From assembly GCF_002754475.1 (NCBI RefSeq), contig NZ_PEFL01000001.1, positions 496,001 to 560,000 of the forward strand: 64,000 nucleotides of DNA, in the 5' to 3' direction. The notes below the pieces were generated by a model, which was given only the letters and a program-made list of their open reading frames with translations, was not told the DNA's origin and did no database searches. The position numbers and the translations under genes were made by a program. Source of the stretch: Comamonas sp. 26. Lineage in GTDB: Bacteria > Pseudomonadota > Gammaproteobacteria > Burkholderiales > Burkholderiaceae_C. Shown in pieces: positions 8,690-17,612 of the stretch. Each line of letters opens with the position of its first letter. Position 1 is the stretch's first letter.

Positions 8690-8798
8690 GGCAGCTCCAG
8701 AAATGCGGCCGGAGCAAGCGAACCTATCGCAGCGCGGTGATCTCAAACAGACCTGACGCGCGCTGCTCCGGCAGAGATTGAGTTGTTATTTGGCGGAA

Positions 8799-9506
8799 TT
8801 ACTTGGCAGCAGCCAGATGCTTTTCCACCTCGGCGGCAGAAATAGCACCGGGGACGCGCACATTGTTGGAGAACACGACGGTAGGAGTGCCGGTGATCTT
8901 GTACTTGCGGCCAAAGGCCAGATTGCGCTGGATGGCTGCGGTATCGCACTGCACGGCGGAGGCATTCTTGCTGTTCAGCATCTGCTCATGCCAGGCCTTG
9001 GCCTGATCCTTGGCGCACCAGATGTTACGCGACTTCTCGGCGGAGTCGGGGCTCAGTATGGGGTAGAGGAAGAGGTAGATGGTGACGTTATCCACGCTTT
9101 GTAGGTCTTTTTCAAAGCGCTTGCAGTAGCCGCAGTTCGGGTCTTCAAACACGGCCATCTTGCGCTCGCCCTTGCCATGCACGATGGTGATGGCGTCCTT
9201 GAGCGGCAGCTGCTTGAAGTCCACAGCCGTCAGCTGGGTCATGCGGTCTTCAGTCAGATTGCGGCGCGCCTTGGTGTCGATCAGCTCGCCCTGAATCAGA
9301 TAGTTGCCCTTGGCATCGGTATAGAAAATGTCCGTGCCCACGCGTACTTCATACAGGCCTGACATGGGGGTGGCGCGGACCTCGTCGATTTTTTCGAGCT
9401 GAGGAATGCGCTCGGTCAGTGTCTTTTTGAGGTTGGCATCCTGGGCGTGAACATTCAGGCCGAAGGTCAGGCTGGCAGCAGCCAGAAGGCAGGCAACAAG
9501 TTTCAT
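8799..9506 (-). CDS. dsbC: DsbC-type thiol:disulfide interchange protein
   Basis: The 235-residue protein has a cleavable signal peptide (first 21 residues, ending NVHA), an N-terminal dimerisation region (about 22-90) and a thioredoxin-fold domain with active-site C125-G-Y-C128 in FEDPNCGYCKRF. A cis-proline loop (TGTPTVVF) appears near the end. It should isomerise wrong disulfides in the periplasm. It follows the UbiH-type gene on the same strand by 123 bases. Confidence 0.93.
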   Translation of the reverse strand: MKLVACLLAAASLTFGLNVHAQDANLKKTLTERIPQLEKIDEVRATPMSGLYEVRVGTDIFYTDAKGNYLIQGELIDTKARRNLTEDRMTQLTAVDFKQLPLKDAITIVHGKGERKMAVFEDPNCGYCKRFEKDLQSVDNVTIYLFLYPILSPDSAEKSRNIWCAKDQAKAWHEQMLNSKNASAVQCDTAAIQRNLAFGRKYKITGTPTVVFSNNVRVPGAISAAEVEKHLAAAK

Positions 9507-9629
9507 GGGTGATCTGTCAGGCCGCGCAGGCGGCGGGTATGGCTAACGGTTTCTGCCGTCCCGGGTGTGCCGGGAGGCAGGGCTGAGGGTTGGAGTCTGA
9601 TCGGTCTCAGGGGTTCCATGAAGTTGGCG

Positions 9630-10754
9630 TCAGAGCAAACCCATGGCCTGCTTGGCCATCCAGGACTTGAGCGGGCCGCTGCGCTCAAAGCCCTTCATGC
9701 CCCAGTTGCGCAGCATCTGCATGGGCACTTCGGGGCGGGCAAACAGCTGCTGCAGGCCATCCATGGCCAGACCCATGGGGGCCAGAGCCGCCTTGCGCTC
9801 ACGCTCGTATTGGCGCAGCAGCTTCAAATCAGCGGGGCTGCGCCAGTAGTCGCGCTCTTGTAGCACGCGGGCCAGCGCCTGGGCATCGGCAAGGCCCAGG
9901 TTCAGGCCCTGACCTGCCAATGGGTGCACGTTGTGGGCGGCATCACCGGCCAGCACCCAGCTCTGGTTGCTCTTTTGCGCAAACGGGCCGCACCAGCGGT
10001 CAGCCACCGCCTGCTGCAGCGGCCAGGTGGCGCGATCAGCAATCATCTCCAGCTGGCCCAGCGCATCTTGACTGATGGCCTGCAGGCGGGTGGTGAAGCT
10101 TTCTTCGTCGCTGTCCAGCCACTGGGGCACCAGCGCTTGCTCCAGCGACCAGACCACGGCCACTTCATGACCTTCCGGGCCGCCCATGGGCAGCAGGGCC
10201 AGAATGCCTTCGGGCGTAAACCACTGGCGGGCGATACCGCCGTGGGGCAGCTCGCAGCTCAGGCGTGTGGCAATCGCGTGCTGGGGGTAGGGGGTGACTG
10301 TGAACTCCACGCCAAACTCGCTGCGCGTGCTGCTGGAGCGGCCTTCGCAGACGGCGGTGAGGGCGGCGTCTACCGGCTCTTTGACGATTTCGACCTGCGG
10401 CTGGTAGCGCACGGCCTCGGCCAGACGCTGCTCCAGTGCGGGCACATCGACAATCCAGGCCAGCGCTTCCACATCCTGCGAAGCGGCATCAAACTGCACC
10501 TGGCCGTCCAGATCGCCAAAGACCTGCATGCCGACCACGGGCGTGGCATCTTCATCGTCGGGCCAGCAGCGCAGAGACTGCAGCACGGCTCTGGAACTGG
10601 CGTTCAGCGCATAGGCCCGTACATCCTGCTGCTGTGATCTGGCCTGTGGCGGTGCCACGAGGGCGACACGCAAACGCTCACGCGCCAGCAAAAGGGCCAA
10701 GGTCCGGCCCACAATGCCGGCTCCACGAATACATACATCAAAGGTTTGCGCCAT
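9630..10754 (-). CDS. UbiH/UbiF/VisC-type FAD-dependent monooxygenase
   Basis: About 374 residues. The FAD-binding GxGxxG is at the N-terminus (RGAGIVGRTLA) and the second FAD motif is GDAAHNVHPLAGQGLNLGL. This is the group of aromatic hydroxylases that includes the ubiquinone hydroxylases UbiH, UbiI and UbiF. Which ring position it acts on, or whether it acts in quinone synthesis at all, cannot be read here. The start is taken at ATG 10754; an in-frame ATG at 10763 is equally possible and no strong Shine-Dalgarno decides between them. Confidence 0.85.
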   Translation of the reverse strand: MAQTFDVCIRGAGIVGRTLALLLARERLRVALVAPPQARSQQQDVRAYALNASSRAVLQSLRCWPDDEDATPVVGMQVFGDLDGQVQFDAASQDVEALAWIVDVPALEQRLAEAVRYQPQVEIVKEPVDAALTAVCEGRSSSTRSEFGVEFTVTPYPQHAIATRLSCELPHGGIARQWFTPEGILALLPMGGPEGHEVAVVWSLEQALVPQWLDSDEESFTTRLQAISQDALGQLEMIADRATWPLQQAVADRWCGPFAQKSNQSWVLAGDAAHNVHPLAGQGLNLGLADAQALARVLQERDYWRSPADLKLLRQYERERKAALAPMGLAMDGLQQLFARPEVPMQMLRNWGMKGFERSGPLKSWMAKQAMGLL

Positions 10755-10915
10755 GGCCGTCATTGTAGAAGGCGCAGGTGAGGCCTGCGGGCATAGAGGG
10801 AACCCCAGCGCCCTGCTGGTGTATCGGGCGCGCAACTATATTGTTGATAGCGCCTTGCGTATGACTAGCAAGAGCTTGAGTGCAAAATGCTGTGAAAGTT
10901 AGCAAAGGACATGCG

Positions 10916-11803
10916 ATGACGGACTCCACCCACGACGTGCAAGGCCAGATTGCCGAGCTCTGGATTTACCCTGTCAAATCTTGCGCCGGCATTGCCGTGC
11001 AACAGGCCCGCCTGTCGCGCCACGGGCTGGAGTGGGACCGGCACTGGATGGTGGTGGAGCCCAATGGCGAGTTCTTGACCCAGCGCAGTCACCCGCGCAT
11101 GGCGCTGATTCGCCCTGAAATCACGGCCGATTCATTGCTGCTGCACTTTGCCGGTCAGCCCAGTCTGCAAATACCGCTGCTGGCGCAGGGCGAAAAATGC
11201 CGGGCCCGGGTCTGGAGCGACACGGTGCAGGCTTGGGATCTGGGTGAATGGGCGGCACCTGCTCGCGCATGGCTTAGCCAAGTGCTGGAAACGGATTGCC
11301 AGCTGGTGCGCTTTGACCCGGCCCAGCCCCGCCAGGCCAGCGAGCGTTGGGTGAGCAGCGGTCAGGCCCCGGTGCATTTTGCCGACGGCTACCCGTTGCT
11401 GGTGCTCAGCCAGTCGGCGGTTGACGAGCTGAACCAACGCCTGGCCCAGGCGGGCGAGGCTGCAGTTGATGCTAGGCGCTTTCGCCCTAATATCGTGATT
11501 GCCGGCATCGAAGCCCACGACGAAGACCGGGTGGAACAGCTGGATGTGAAGGAGCTACCGGGCTTGAGCCTGCTGCCCTGCAAGCCTTGTACGCGCTGCC
11601 CCATCCCCGATATCGACCCGGATACGGCGGTGCCGGGAACCTCAGTTGGGCAGTCGATTGGCAGCTACCGCCAAGATCCACGTGTGGATGGTGCTATTAC
11701 TTTTGGTATGAACGCGATTGTGCTGGGCCTGCCTGAGGCAGAGGGCGTAAGCGTTCAGCTGGCGCTGGGCCAGCAACTGGCGGGTAATCTGCGCTTTGAT
11801 TAG
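10916..11803 (+). CDS. MOSC-domain protein (YcbX-like)
   Basis: The 295-residue protein has an N-terminal MOSC beta-barrel (about residues 8-120: ELWIYPVKSCAGI) and a C-terminal MOSC domain with the conserved Cys region LLPCKPCTRCPIPDID. Homologues such as YcbX take part in molybdenum-cofactor-dependent detoxification of N-hydroxylated bases. The ATG at 10916 is preferred because AAAGGA precedes it; an upstream in-frame ATG at 10880 lacks such a site. It is divergent from the UbiH-type gene. Confidence 0.9.
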   Translation: MTDSTHDVQGQIAELWIYPVKSCAGIAVQQARLSRHGLEWDRHWMVVEPNGEFLTQRSHPRMALIRPEITADSLLLHFAGQPSLQIPLLAQGEKCRARVWSDTVQAWDLGEWAAPARAWLSQVLETDCQLVRFDPAQPRQASERWVSSGQAPVHFADGYPLLVLSQSAVDELNQRLAQAGEAAVDARRFRPNIVIAGIEAHDEDRVEQLDVKELPGLSLLPCKPCTRCPIPDIDPDTAVPGTSVGQSIGSYRQDPRVDGAITFGMNAIVLGLPEAEGVSVQLALGQQLAGNLRFD

Positions 11804-11814
11804 CCACCTCCTGG

Positions 11815-11864
11815 TAATGACGGGCGCAATCTACGGCGGATAAGCAGAGATTGCCGGGTCATTA
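11815..11864 (+). other. Imperfect hairpin after the MOSC gene
   Basis: TAATGAC...GCAATCT pairs with AGATTGC...GTCATTA across a short loop, with a mismatched centre. It starts 12 bases after the MOSC stop and ends about 160 bases before ychF. No T-run follows, so it is either a weak terminator or a processing/stability element. Confidence 0.4.
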
Positions 11865-12026
11865 CAATCGAGGGCTTTCCGTGACAAAACCGGCACAAAA
11901 CTCTGCAAGCCCAGAGTGCTCTGCCGTCACGCTCCCAAGAGAACCAGATTCGCCTCAATGCGGATCGGGCACTTCGGCCACGATGGTGTGGTGCCAGGTA
12001 GTGCATTGATACATAAGGAAAATTCC

Positions 12027-13121
12027 ATGAGCCTCAAATGCGGCATCGTTGGCCTGCCCAACGTGGGCAAGTCCACTCTTTTCAACGCGCTGACCAAGGC
12101 TGGCATCGCTGCTGAAAACTACCCCTTCTGCACGATTGAGCCCAACACCGGCGTGGTGGAAGTGCCCGATCCGCGTCTGGATCAGCTGTCCGAGATCGTC
12201 AAGCCCGAGCGCGTGGTTCCTGCCATTGTGGAATTCGTGGACATCGCTGGTCTGGTAGCCGGTGCTTCCAAGGGTGAAGGCCTGGGCAACCAGTTCCTGG
12301 CCCACATCCGCGAAACCGACGCTATCGTCAACGTGGTGCGCTGCTTTGAAGACTCCAACGTGATTCACGTGGCCAACAAGGTGGACCCGATTGCCGACAT
12401 CGAAGTCATTCAGACCGAGCTGTGCCTGGCCGACATGGCTACGGTGGAAAAGGCAATTCACCGCTATAACAAGGCCGCTCGCTCTGGTACCGACAAGGAT
12501 GCCGCCAAGGTGGTGGCCCTGCTCACCCAGATTCAGGACGCCCTGAACGAAGGCAAGCCAGCACGCACCGTGCCCGTCTCCAAGGAAGACGCGCCCCTGA
12601 TCAAGCAGTTCTGCCTGATCACCGCCAAGCCCGCCATGTTTGTGGGCAATGTGTCGGAAGACGGTTTCGAGAACAATCCTTTGCTGGACCAGCTCAAGGC
12701 TTATGCCGAAGCCCAGGGCGCGCCTGTGGTGGCCATCTGCGCCAAGATCGAAGCCGAAATGTCCGAGATGGACGACGAAGACCGCGACATGTTCCTGGAA
12801 GAGCTGGGTCTGGAAGAGCCGGGCCTGAACCGCCTGATTCGCGCTGGCTTCAAGCTGCTGGGTCTGCAAACCTACTTCACCGCTGGTGTGAAGGAAGTGC
12901 GCGCCTGGACTGTACCTATTGGCGCAACCGCCCCTCAGGCGGCTGGCGTGATTCACGGTGACTTTGAGCGCGGTTTCATTCGTGCCCAGACCATTGCGTT
13001 TGACGACTTCATCCAGTTCAAGGGTGAACAAGGCGCCAAGGATGCCGGCAAGATGCGTGCTGAAGGCAAGGAATACATCGTCAAAGACGGCGATGTGCTG
13101 AACTTCTTGTTCAACGTCTAA
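12027..13121 (+). CDS. ychF: Redox-regulated ATPase YchF (Obg family)
   Basis: The 364-residue protein matches YchF length closely. The P-loop is GLPNVGKST at residues 8-16. G2/G3 elements follow ([27 protein letters not shown]), then a coiled-coil insert and the C-terminal TGS domain (from about residue 280, ending [15 protein letters not shown]). YchF binds ribosomes and hydrolyses ATP. The start at 12027 has AAGGA nine bases ahead; the open frame continues upstream without support. Confidence 0.96.
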   Translation: MSLKCGIVGLPNVGKSTLFNALTKAGIAAENYPFCTIEPNTGVVEVPDPRLDQLSEIVKPERVVPAIVEFVDIAGLVAGASKGEGLGNQFLAHIRETDAIVNVVRCFEDSNVIHVANKVDPIADIEVIQTELCLADMATVEKAIHRYNKAARSGTDKDAAKVVALLTQIQDALNEGKPARTVPVSKEDAPLIKQFCLITAKPAMFVGNVSEDGFENNPLLDQLKAYAEAQGAPVVAICAKIEAEMSEMDDEDRDMFLEELGLEEPGLNRLIRAGFKLLGLQTYFTAGVKEVRAWTVPIGATAPQAAGVIHGDFERGFIRAQTIAFDDFIQFKGEQGAKDAGKMRAEGKEYIVKDGDVLNFLFNV

Positions 13122-13136
13122 GCCTCGTCAGCCATT

Positions 13137-13171
13137 AAAAAAGCCCCGCCAGTCATTGGCGGGGCTTTTTT
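13137..13171. terminator. Bidirectional terminator, ychF and epimerase gene
   Basis: A perfect stem (AAAAGCCCCGCCA/TGGCGGGGCTTTT, short loop) with A-run and T-run on either side separates two convergent genes. Confidence 0.95.
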
Positions 13172-13188
13172 GTTGCCAAGGCTGTGTC

Positions 13189-14112
13189 TTACGCCGCCTG
13201 AGTTTGTGACTCCAGTACTTGCGCCACGGCTTCGCGAATGGCGTGCTCCACGTCGTTGCGACGGTAATTCAGACGCTGCTGCGCATCGGCAGTGGGCTGA
13301 TAGCTCACAGGGGTGTGGCGGCCAGCGTAGATGACTTCGTCGGGCATCAGCGGGTGGTTCTGGTCTTTTTCGGGTACCACGGTGCTGCTGCCCACAGCCT
13401 TGAAGAACAGGCCGAAGAAGTCGGCGAACGAGATGTTTTCATCGCCCACCAGGTAGGCCTCGCCCGACTGGCCGTTTTCCAGCGCGCCAGCAATGGCTTC
13501 AGACAGCGAGCGCACCGACATGAAGTTGGTGCCGCCTGTTGGGCCAAAGACGGGCATATCACCCATCTGGCCCTTGGCGTAGGCGGTGTAGGCCTCAAAA
13601 ATAGGGCTGGGCAGGCCGGGCACCGATCCGACCATAAAAGGCGCGTTCAGGCTGCAGACATCAAAACCTGGTGTGGCCAGCGCGCGGGCACCCACGCAGG
13701 CCATGTGGCGCGAGCGTACATAGGGATCGCTTTCGGTCAGTTTGATGTCGATCTGTGGGTAGAAGCTGCCAATCAGCACGGCTTTGCTAATGCCGGCGGT
13801 GCGGGCCAGTGCAAAGAATTTTGGCAGGGCTTCGCCGTTGGCATATAGCCAGTGGGCTGCGGCATCCGCCTGGGGTGGCACGTGGCGAATGTCATTGCCT
13901 GCTGCAAAAACCAGAGCATCAAAACCTGTCAGCTCAGCCTGCGTGACGGTGCCCGCTACGTAATCCATGGCGATAAAGGGCAGCTGCGCCATGGCCGTGG
14001 TGGCCGGTGCGGGCTTGCGTGCGGCAATGGTGACCTGATGGCCCAGCGATTGCAGATGCAGTGCGGCGTGACCGCCGAGAAGGCCTGTGCCTCCGACAAC
14101 AAGAATTTTCAT
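13189..14112 (-). CDS. NAD(P)-dependent epimerase/dehydratase-like oxidoreductase
   Basis: The 307-residue protein begins with a Rossmann glycine motif (VVGGTGLLGGHAA). It lacks a clear YxxxK at the usual SDR position; the region after GSFYPQIDI is degenerate. The best description is an extended/atypical SDR of the NmrA/epimerase group with unknown substrate. The start at 14112 places the Rossmann strand at the N-terminus; the open frame extends to 14286 but would overlap the upstream gene. It lies 28 bases after the SDR gene and is probably in one operon with it. Confidence 0.8.
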   Translation of the reverse strand: MKILVVGGTGLLGGHAALHLQSLGHQVTIAARKPAPATTAMAQLPFIAMDYVAGTVTQAELTGFDALVFAAGNDIRHVPPQADAAAHWLYANGEALPKFFALARTAGISKAVLIGSFYPQIDIKLTESDPYVRSRHMACVGARALATPGFDVCSLNAPFMVGSVPGLPSPIFEAYTAYAKGQMGDMPVFGPTGGTNFMSVRSLSEAIAGALENGQSGEAYLVGDENISFADFFGLFFKAVGSSTVVPEKDQNHPLMPDEVIYAGRHTPVSYQPTADAQQRLNYRRNDVEHAIREAVAQVLESQTQAA

Positions 14113-14140
14113 GGTGACTCTGTCAAAAAAGAGGAAGTGT

Positions 14141-15019
14141 TCAGGAACGGTCGAGCAGGGCAGGCTTGGCCTGATCGCTGCTGGATGCGTCGATAAAGCC
14201 ATTGCCGGTGATGAGGGGGATGGTGGTCCAGGCGCCGCCGGGGGCTTGCATCCAGCCGCCAGCTGCCAGTGCGCCGCCGTCAACATTGAGGGTGGTGCCC
14301 GTCACCCAGGCTGCCAGCGGGCTGGCCAGGTAGAGCGCCGCACCTGCGCAGTCGCTGGGCTGGCCGAAGCGGCCAAGCGGAATCCAGCGCGGGATGTGGT
14401 GCTTGTTGGCTTCAGGGATGGCCAGGCTGACAGGCACTTGCGCGGTTTCGGTGGTTTCAGGTGCGATGACGTTGACGCGAATGCCTTCGGGGGCTAGCTC
14501 CAGCGCCAGAGTGCGAGAGAAGCCTCCAATCGCTGCCTTGAACGCGGCGTAGACAGCGCAGGTAGGAGCGCCGCGCAGGCCTTCGATGGAAGAGATGCTG
14601 ACAATGCTGGAGCCGTGGCCGCGTTTGCGCAGCAGGGGCAGCATGGCGCGGGTGACGCTGAAGATGTGGCGTAAATTCAGGTCATAGAGGCGGCTGATTT
14701 CGTCGTCGCTGAATTCTTCAAAACGCTTGGAGAGCACAAAGTCGCCGACGTTGTTGACGAGAACGTCCAGACCGCCAAATTCGCTGTAGATGCGCTGGGC
14801 CAGAGCCTGAACGTCTGCCTCTCGCGTCATGTCGCCCTCGACTACCAGGGCCTCAACGCCTGCGCGATCAAGCGATTTACGCATCTCGGCCACCAGTTCT
14901 GGCTTGATGTCCGCAATGACGATTCGCGCCCCGGCATCACTGAACGCCTCGGCGATACCACGCCCTATGCCTGATCCGCCGCCTGTCACCAGAACCGTCT
15001 TGCCTTTGAAATCAATCAT
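14141..15019 (-). CDS. Short-chain dehydrogenase/reductase
   Basis: The 292-residue protein has the classical SDR motifs: TGGGSGIG (residues 12-19), an NN-V-G variant of NNAG (89-92), Ser143/144 in SISSIEG, and Y157/K161 in YAAFK. Substrate unknown. The start at 15019 has GGAAGA immediately ahead. The longer frame to 15139 adds a Cys/Arg-containing lead with no family support. It is first in a two-gene unit with the epimerase-like gene and divergent from the NAD regulator. Confidence 0.88.
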   Translation of the reverse strand: MIDFKGKTVLVTGGGSGIGRGIAEAFSDAGARIVIADIKPELVAEMRKSLDRAGVEALVVEGDMTREADVQALAQRIYSEFGGLDVLVNNVGDFVLSKRFEEFSDDEISRLYDLNLRHIFSVTRAMLPLLRKRGHGSSIVSISSIEGLRGAPTCAVYAAFKAAIGGFSRTLALELAPEGIRVNVIAPETTETAQVPVSLAIPEANKHHIPRWIPLGRFGQPSDCAGAALYLASPLAAWVTGTTLNVDGGALAAGGWMQAPGGAWTTIPLITGNGFIDASSSDQAKPALLDRS

Positions 15020-15497
15020 CAGTCTTCCCTTCCATGGATCTTTAATTCTTGAAAGATGGAGATGGCCGACCGATGTCTGCCGGCGAAATACGCCGCAGCT
15101 ATCCGTCGCCAACCCGGGCAAGGCAAAACCGGTGGTCAAAACCGACCTTCAATCGTTGGCCTCCGACTCGCAGGCAGTGCGCGGTGTTGTCTTGGCACCG
15201 GCGGCTGCAGGCGCTCAGATGCAATCTGATTTCGCTTCCCAAGCCGAAGTCAGTATTGATGCCGTAATGCGCAAGTAGTTACTCAAAACGGACTATCGAC
15301 CTGTGCAAAGAGGGTGGTACGCGCGGGAAGTGCAGGGCGAGTGGCGGAATCAGGGAAAAGCCCGAGGAGAAAGCGTAGTCCGTTAAAACGAGTTGTTCAT
15401 GATCAGAAGTGCGGCGGGATGCCGCAAGATTTGGCGACTCAGGCACTATGAAGTTCCGGGTCAGTGCCTGCGCACCGTAGAATTTGCTTTTCCCCTG
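15020..15497. other. Long intergenic space, SDR and NAD-regulator genes
   Basis: About 480 bases without a convincing gene. A plus-strand frame ending at 15278 has a protein-like tail but no start of its own, and it overlaps SDR coding sequence upstream, so it may be a remnant. The 9-base inverted repeat AACGGACTA (15287-15295) and TAGTCCGTT (15376-15384) flanks an 80-base purine-rich spacer. The regulator's own promoter must lie here if it starts at 15498. Confidence 0.5.
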
Positions 15498-16481
15498 ATG
15501 GGGCTTTGCCCTCCAACGCTTTTGAGTGGTTTGAACAATTCCGAACTGCATTCCGTGCAGGCCGATCTGGTGGCAGTGCTGGTTGCCGTCACGGATGGCC
15601 AGCCCCGTATCCTGACCACTGGGTCCGGGCGGGCGCTGCCTGCCGGGCCCTTTACCAGCAATCACAGCTCCCTTCAGGCCAGCTTGCGCGCGTGGGTGGA
15701 AAAGCAGACCCATCACCCGCTGGGTTTTGTGGAGCAGCTCTACACCTTTGCCGACCGTGAACGCTCGCAGCAACTGGGCATGCATGTCATCTCCATCAGC
15801 TATCTGGCTCTGACGCAAGAGCTGGATGAAACCGGTGCCGCACAGCCCGGCTGGCAGGACTGGTACCGCTACTTTCCCTGGGAAGACTGGCGCGATGGCA
15901 TGCCTGCCGTGATTGCCGAACGCATCGCACCCGCGCTGACTGACTGGAGTGAAAACGCTTCAGATAGCGTATCTAGAAGCGCACGCTGGCAAAGGGCTGC
16001 AGTGACTTTTGGCCTGGATGAATACGAGTGGAACGAAGAGCTGGTGCTGCAGCGCTACGAACTGCTGTTTGAAGCCTGCGTGGTACCCGAGGCATGGGGT
16101 GAGGGCGATGGCGAAAGTTCGGCCTCTGCCGCCGCCAGCTTGCTGCCCGGCGCCGCTATGAGCAACGACCACCGCCGCATTCTGGCCACCGGCATGGCCC
16201 GCCTGCGCGCCAAAATCAAATACCGGCCCGTGGTGTTTGAGCTGATGCCCGAGGAATTCTCGCTGCTGCAGCTGCAGCAGACGGTAGAGGCGCTGGCAGG
16301 CCGTGGCCTACACAAGCAAAATTTTCGCCGCCTTATAGAGCAGCAATCACTGGTCGAAGAAACCGGTCAGGTCACGGCTGTGGGCGCGGGCCGCCCGGCC
16401 AAGCTCTACCGCTTCAGGCGCAATGTAATGCTGGAGCGGGCGATTGTTGGCAACAAGCTGCCGCTGGCGCGCAGCCACTGA
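15498..16481 (+). CDS. NadQ/NrtR-type NAD biosynthesis regulator (Nudix-like)
   Basis: About 327 residues. The N-terminal two-thirds read as a Nudix-like ligand domain (VQADLVAVLVAVTDGQPRIL, then ALPAGPF) without an intact Nudix catalytic box. The C-terminal third is a winged-helix segment (KYRPVVFELMPEEFSLLQLQ, then GLHKQNFRRLIEQ and GRPAKLYRF). This layout is known from NrtR and from the NadQ family (COG4111-like), which repress NAD synthesis genes. nadC follows 134 bases downstream with two palindromes between, which supports that role. The ATG at 15498 has no clear Shine-Dalgarno; the frame stays open to 15393 and that start cannot be excluded. Confidence 0.75.
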   Translation: MGLCPPTLLSGLNNSELHSVQADLVAVLVAVTDGQPRILTTGSGRALPAGPFTSNHSSLQASLRAWVEKQTHHPLGFVEQLYTFADRERSQQLGMHVISISYLALTQELDETGAAQPGWQDWYRYFPWEDWRDGMPAVIAERIAPALTDWSENASDSVSRSARWQRAAVTFGLDEYEWNEELVLQRYELLFEACVVPEAWGEGDGESSASAAASLLPGAAMSNDHRRILATGMARLRAKIKYRPVVFELMPEEFSLLQLQQTVEALAGRGLHKQNFRRLIEQQSLVEETGQVTAVGAGRPAKLYRFRRNVMLERAIVGNKLPLARSH

Positions 16482-16531
16482 TTCATCGCGTATTCCTCCG
16501 GTCAATTGCACTCTGAGTAGTGCTTGACTTG

Positions 16532-16556
16532 AATAATGCTCAGGTTTAGCATAAGT
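16532..16556. promoter_or_regulatory. Putative NadQ/NrtR operator 1
   Basis: The interrupted palindrome AATGCT (16535-16540), seven bases, AGCATA (16548-16553) lies 63 bases before the nadC start. It shares the half-site ATGCT/AGCAT with operator 2. Confidence 0.55.
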
Positions 16557-16605
16557 CCACCTGCGCGAGGCTTTCAAAGCCATTCGCGCTTTTTTCTCGA
16601 CTATA

Positions 16606-16624
16606 AATACTCAAAATGAGCATT
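16606..16624. promoter_or_regulatory. Putative NadQ/NrtR operator 2, over the nadC start codon
   Basis: AATACTC (16606-16612) and GAGCATT (16618-16624) form a palindrome with one mismatch around AAAAT. It includes the nadC ATG at 16616-16618, so bound repressor would also block translation-proximal DNA. Confidence 0.55.
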
Positions 16625-17488
16625 ACTAAAATTGCAGCACTGCCCGTTCCGTCTTTGCCCGATGTGATGCTGGAGCCGCTGGTGCGTATGGCCTTGCTGG
16701 AAGACCTGGGCCGTGCCGGAGACCTGACCACAGACACCATAGTCCCTGCCGATACCACGGACGAGCTGCGCCTGATGGCCAGACAAGACGGCGTGCTAGC
16801 CGGGCTGGACCTCGCGCGTCTGGCCTTTACGCTCATGGATGGCCGTATGGAGTTCGATGTCAGCTGCGCTGATGGCACGCGACTGGTGCCTGGCATGGAA
16901 ATCGCCCGTATTCGCGGCAAAAGCCGCGCCATTTTATCGGCGGAGCGCACAGCCCTCAACTACCTGTGCCACCTGAGCGGTGTGGCCAGCGCCACGCATT
17001 CGATTGCCGAAGCCATCAAGCCCTTTGGCACGCGCGTGACCTGCACCCGCAAGACCATGCCCGGCCTGCGCTCGCTGCAAAAGTATGCGGTGCGTGTGGG
17101 CGGCGGCAGCAATCACCGCTTTGGGCTGGACGATGCCGTGCTCATCAAAGACAACCACATTGCGCTGGCCGGCGATGTCGCCACCGCCGTGGGCCGCGCG
17201 CGCGCTGGCGTGGGCCATATGGTCAAGATCGAGCTGGAAGTGGACACGCTGGCGCAGCTGGAAGTGGCGCTGCAACTGGGCGTGGATGTGGTGCTGCTGG
17301 ATAACATGAGTCTGGACGATTTGCGCAACGCTGTGGCCATGTGCAAGGGACGCGCGATTACCGAAGCCTCGGGCCGCATCACCCCCGAGACAGCACCTGC
17401 TGTGGCGGCCACCGGTGTGGATCAGATCGCGGTGGGCTGGCTGACGCACAGCGCCAAGGTGCTGGATATTGGCCTGGACGCTGGATGA
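16616..17488 (+). CDS. nadC: Nicotinate-nucleotide diphosphorylase (carboxylating)
   Basis: The 290-residue protein matches quinolinate phosphoribosyltransferase: ALLEDLGRAGDLTTD near the N-terminus, the substrate-binding segment TCTRKTMPGLR, the H-R pair in GGGSNHRFGLDDAVLIKDNH, and EVDTLAQLEVAL with VLLDNMS in the barrel. It converts quinolinate and PRPP to nicotinate mononucleotide in NAD synthesis. It is probably repressed by the NadQ/NrtR-type protein just upstream. No nadA or nadB is in the window. Confidence 0.96.
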   Translation: MSITKIAALPVPSLPDVMLEPLVRMALLEDLGRAGDLTTDTIVPADTTDELRLMARQDGVLAGLDLARLAFTLMDGRMEFDVSCADGTRLVPGMEIARIRGKSRAILSAERTALNYLCHLSGVASATHSIAEAIKPFGTRVTCTRKTMPGLRSLQKYAVRVGGGSNHRFGLDDAVLIKDNHIALAGDVATAVGRARAGVGHMVKIELEVDTLAQLEVALQLGVDVVLLDNMSLDDLRNAVAMCKGRAITEASGRITPETAPAVAATGVDQIAVGWLTHSAKVLDIGLDAG

Positions 17489-17494
17489 TCTCTC

Positions 17495-17570
17495 TGCTGA
17501 GCGGCTTTGCCCCTTCCCCCCAAGGGGGGATGACACCCTCGCCACAAGGCGGCGCTTGCTCGGCGTCTCT
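17495..17570 (+). repeat. Dispersed intergenic repeat, family 2 (copy 1)
   Basis: The order GAGCGGCTTTGCC, CTTCCCCC, AAGGGGG, ATGACACCCTCGC, GCGGCGCTTGCTCGGCGTCTC is shared with 47421-47512 and 54074-54140. It begins seven bases past the nadC stop. Confidence 0.7.
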
Positions 17571-17612
17571 GGTGTGCGCTCTGCCTTTGCATGTCTTGTG
17601 ATGTGACAGCTA

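Noticed and set aside
7532-8740. 402-residue frame antisense to the M61 peptidase
   Set aside because: A shadow of a confident gene; composition and lack of motifs do not support coding.
14829-15278. Plus-strand frame across the SDR 5' end and the following gap
   Set aside because: The first two-thirds are antisense to SDR codons. The tail looks protein-like but has no start or ribosome-binding site of its own; kept only as a note in the gap entry.
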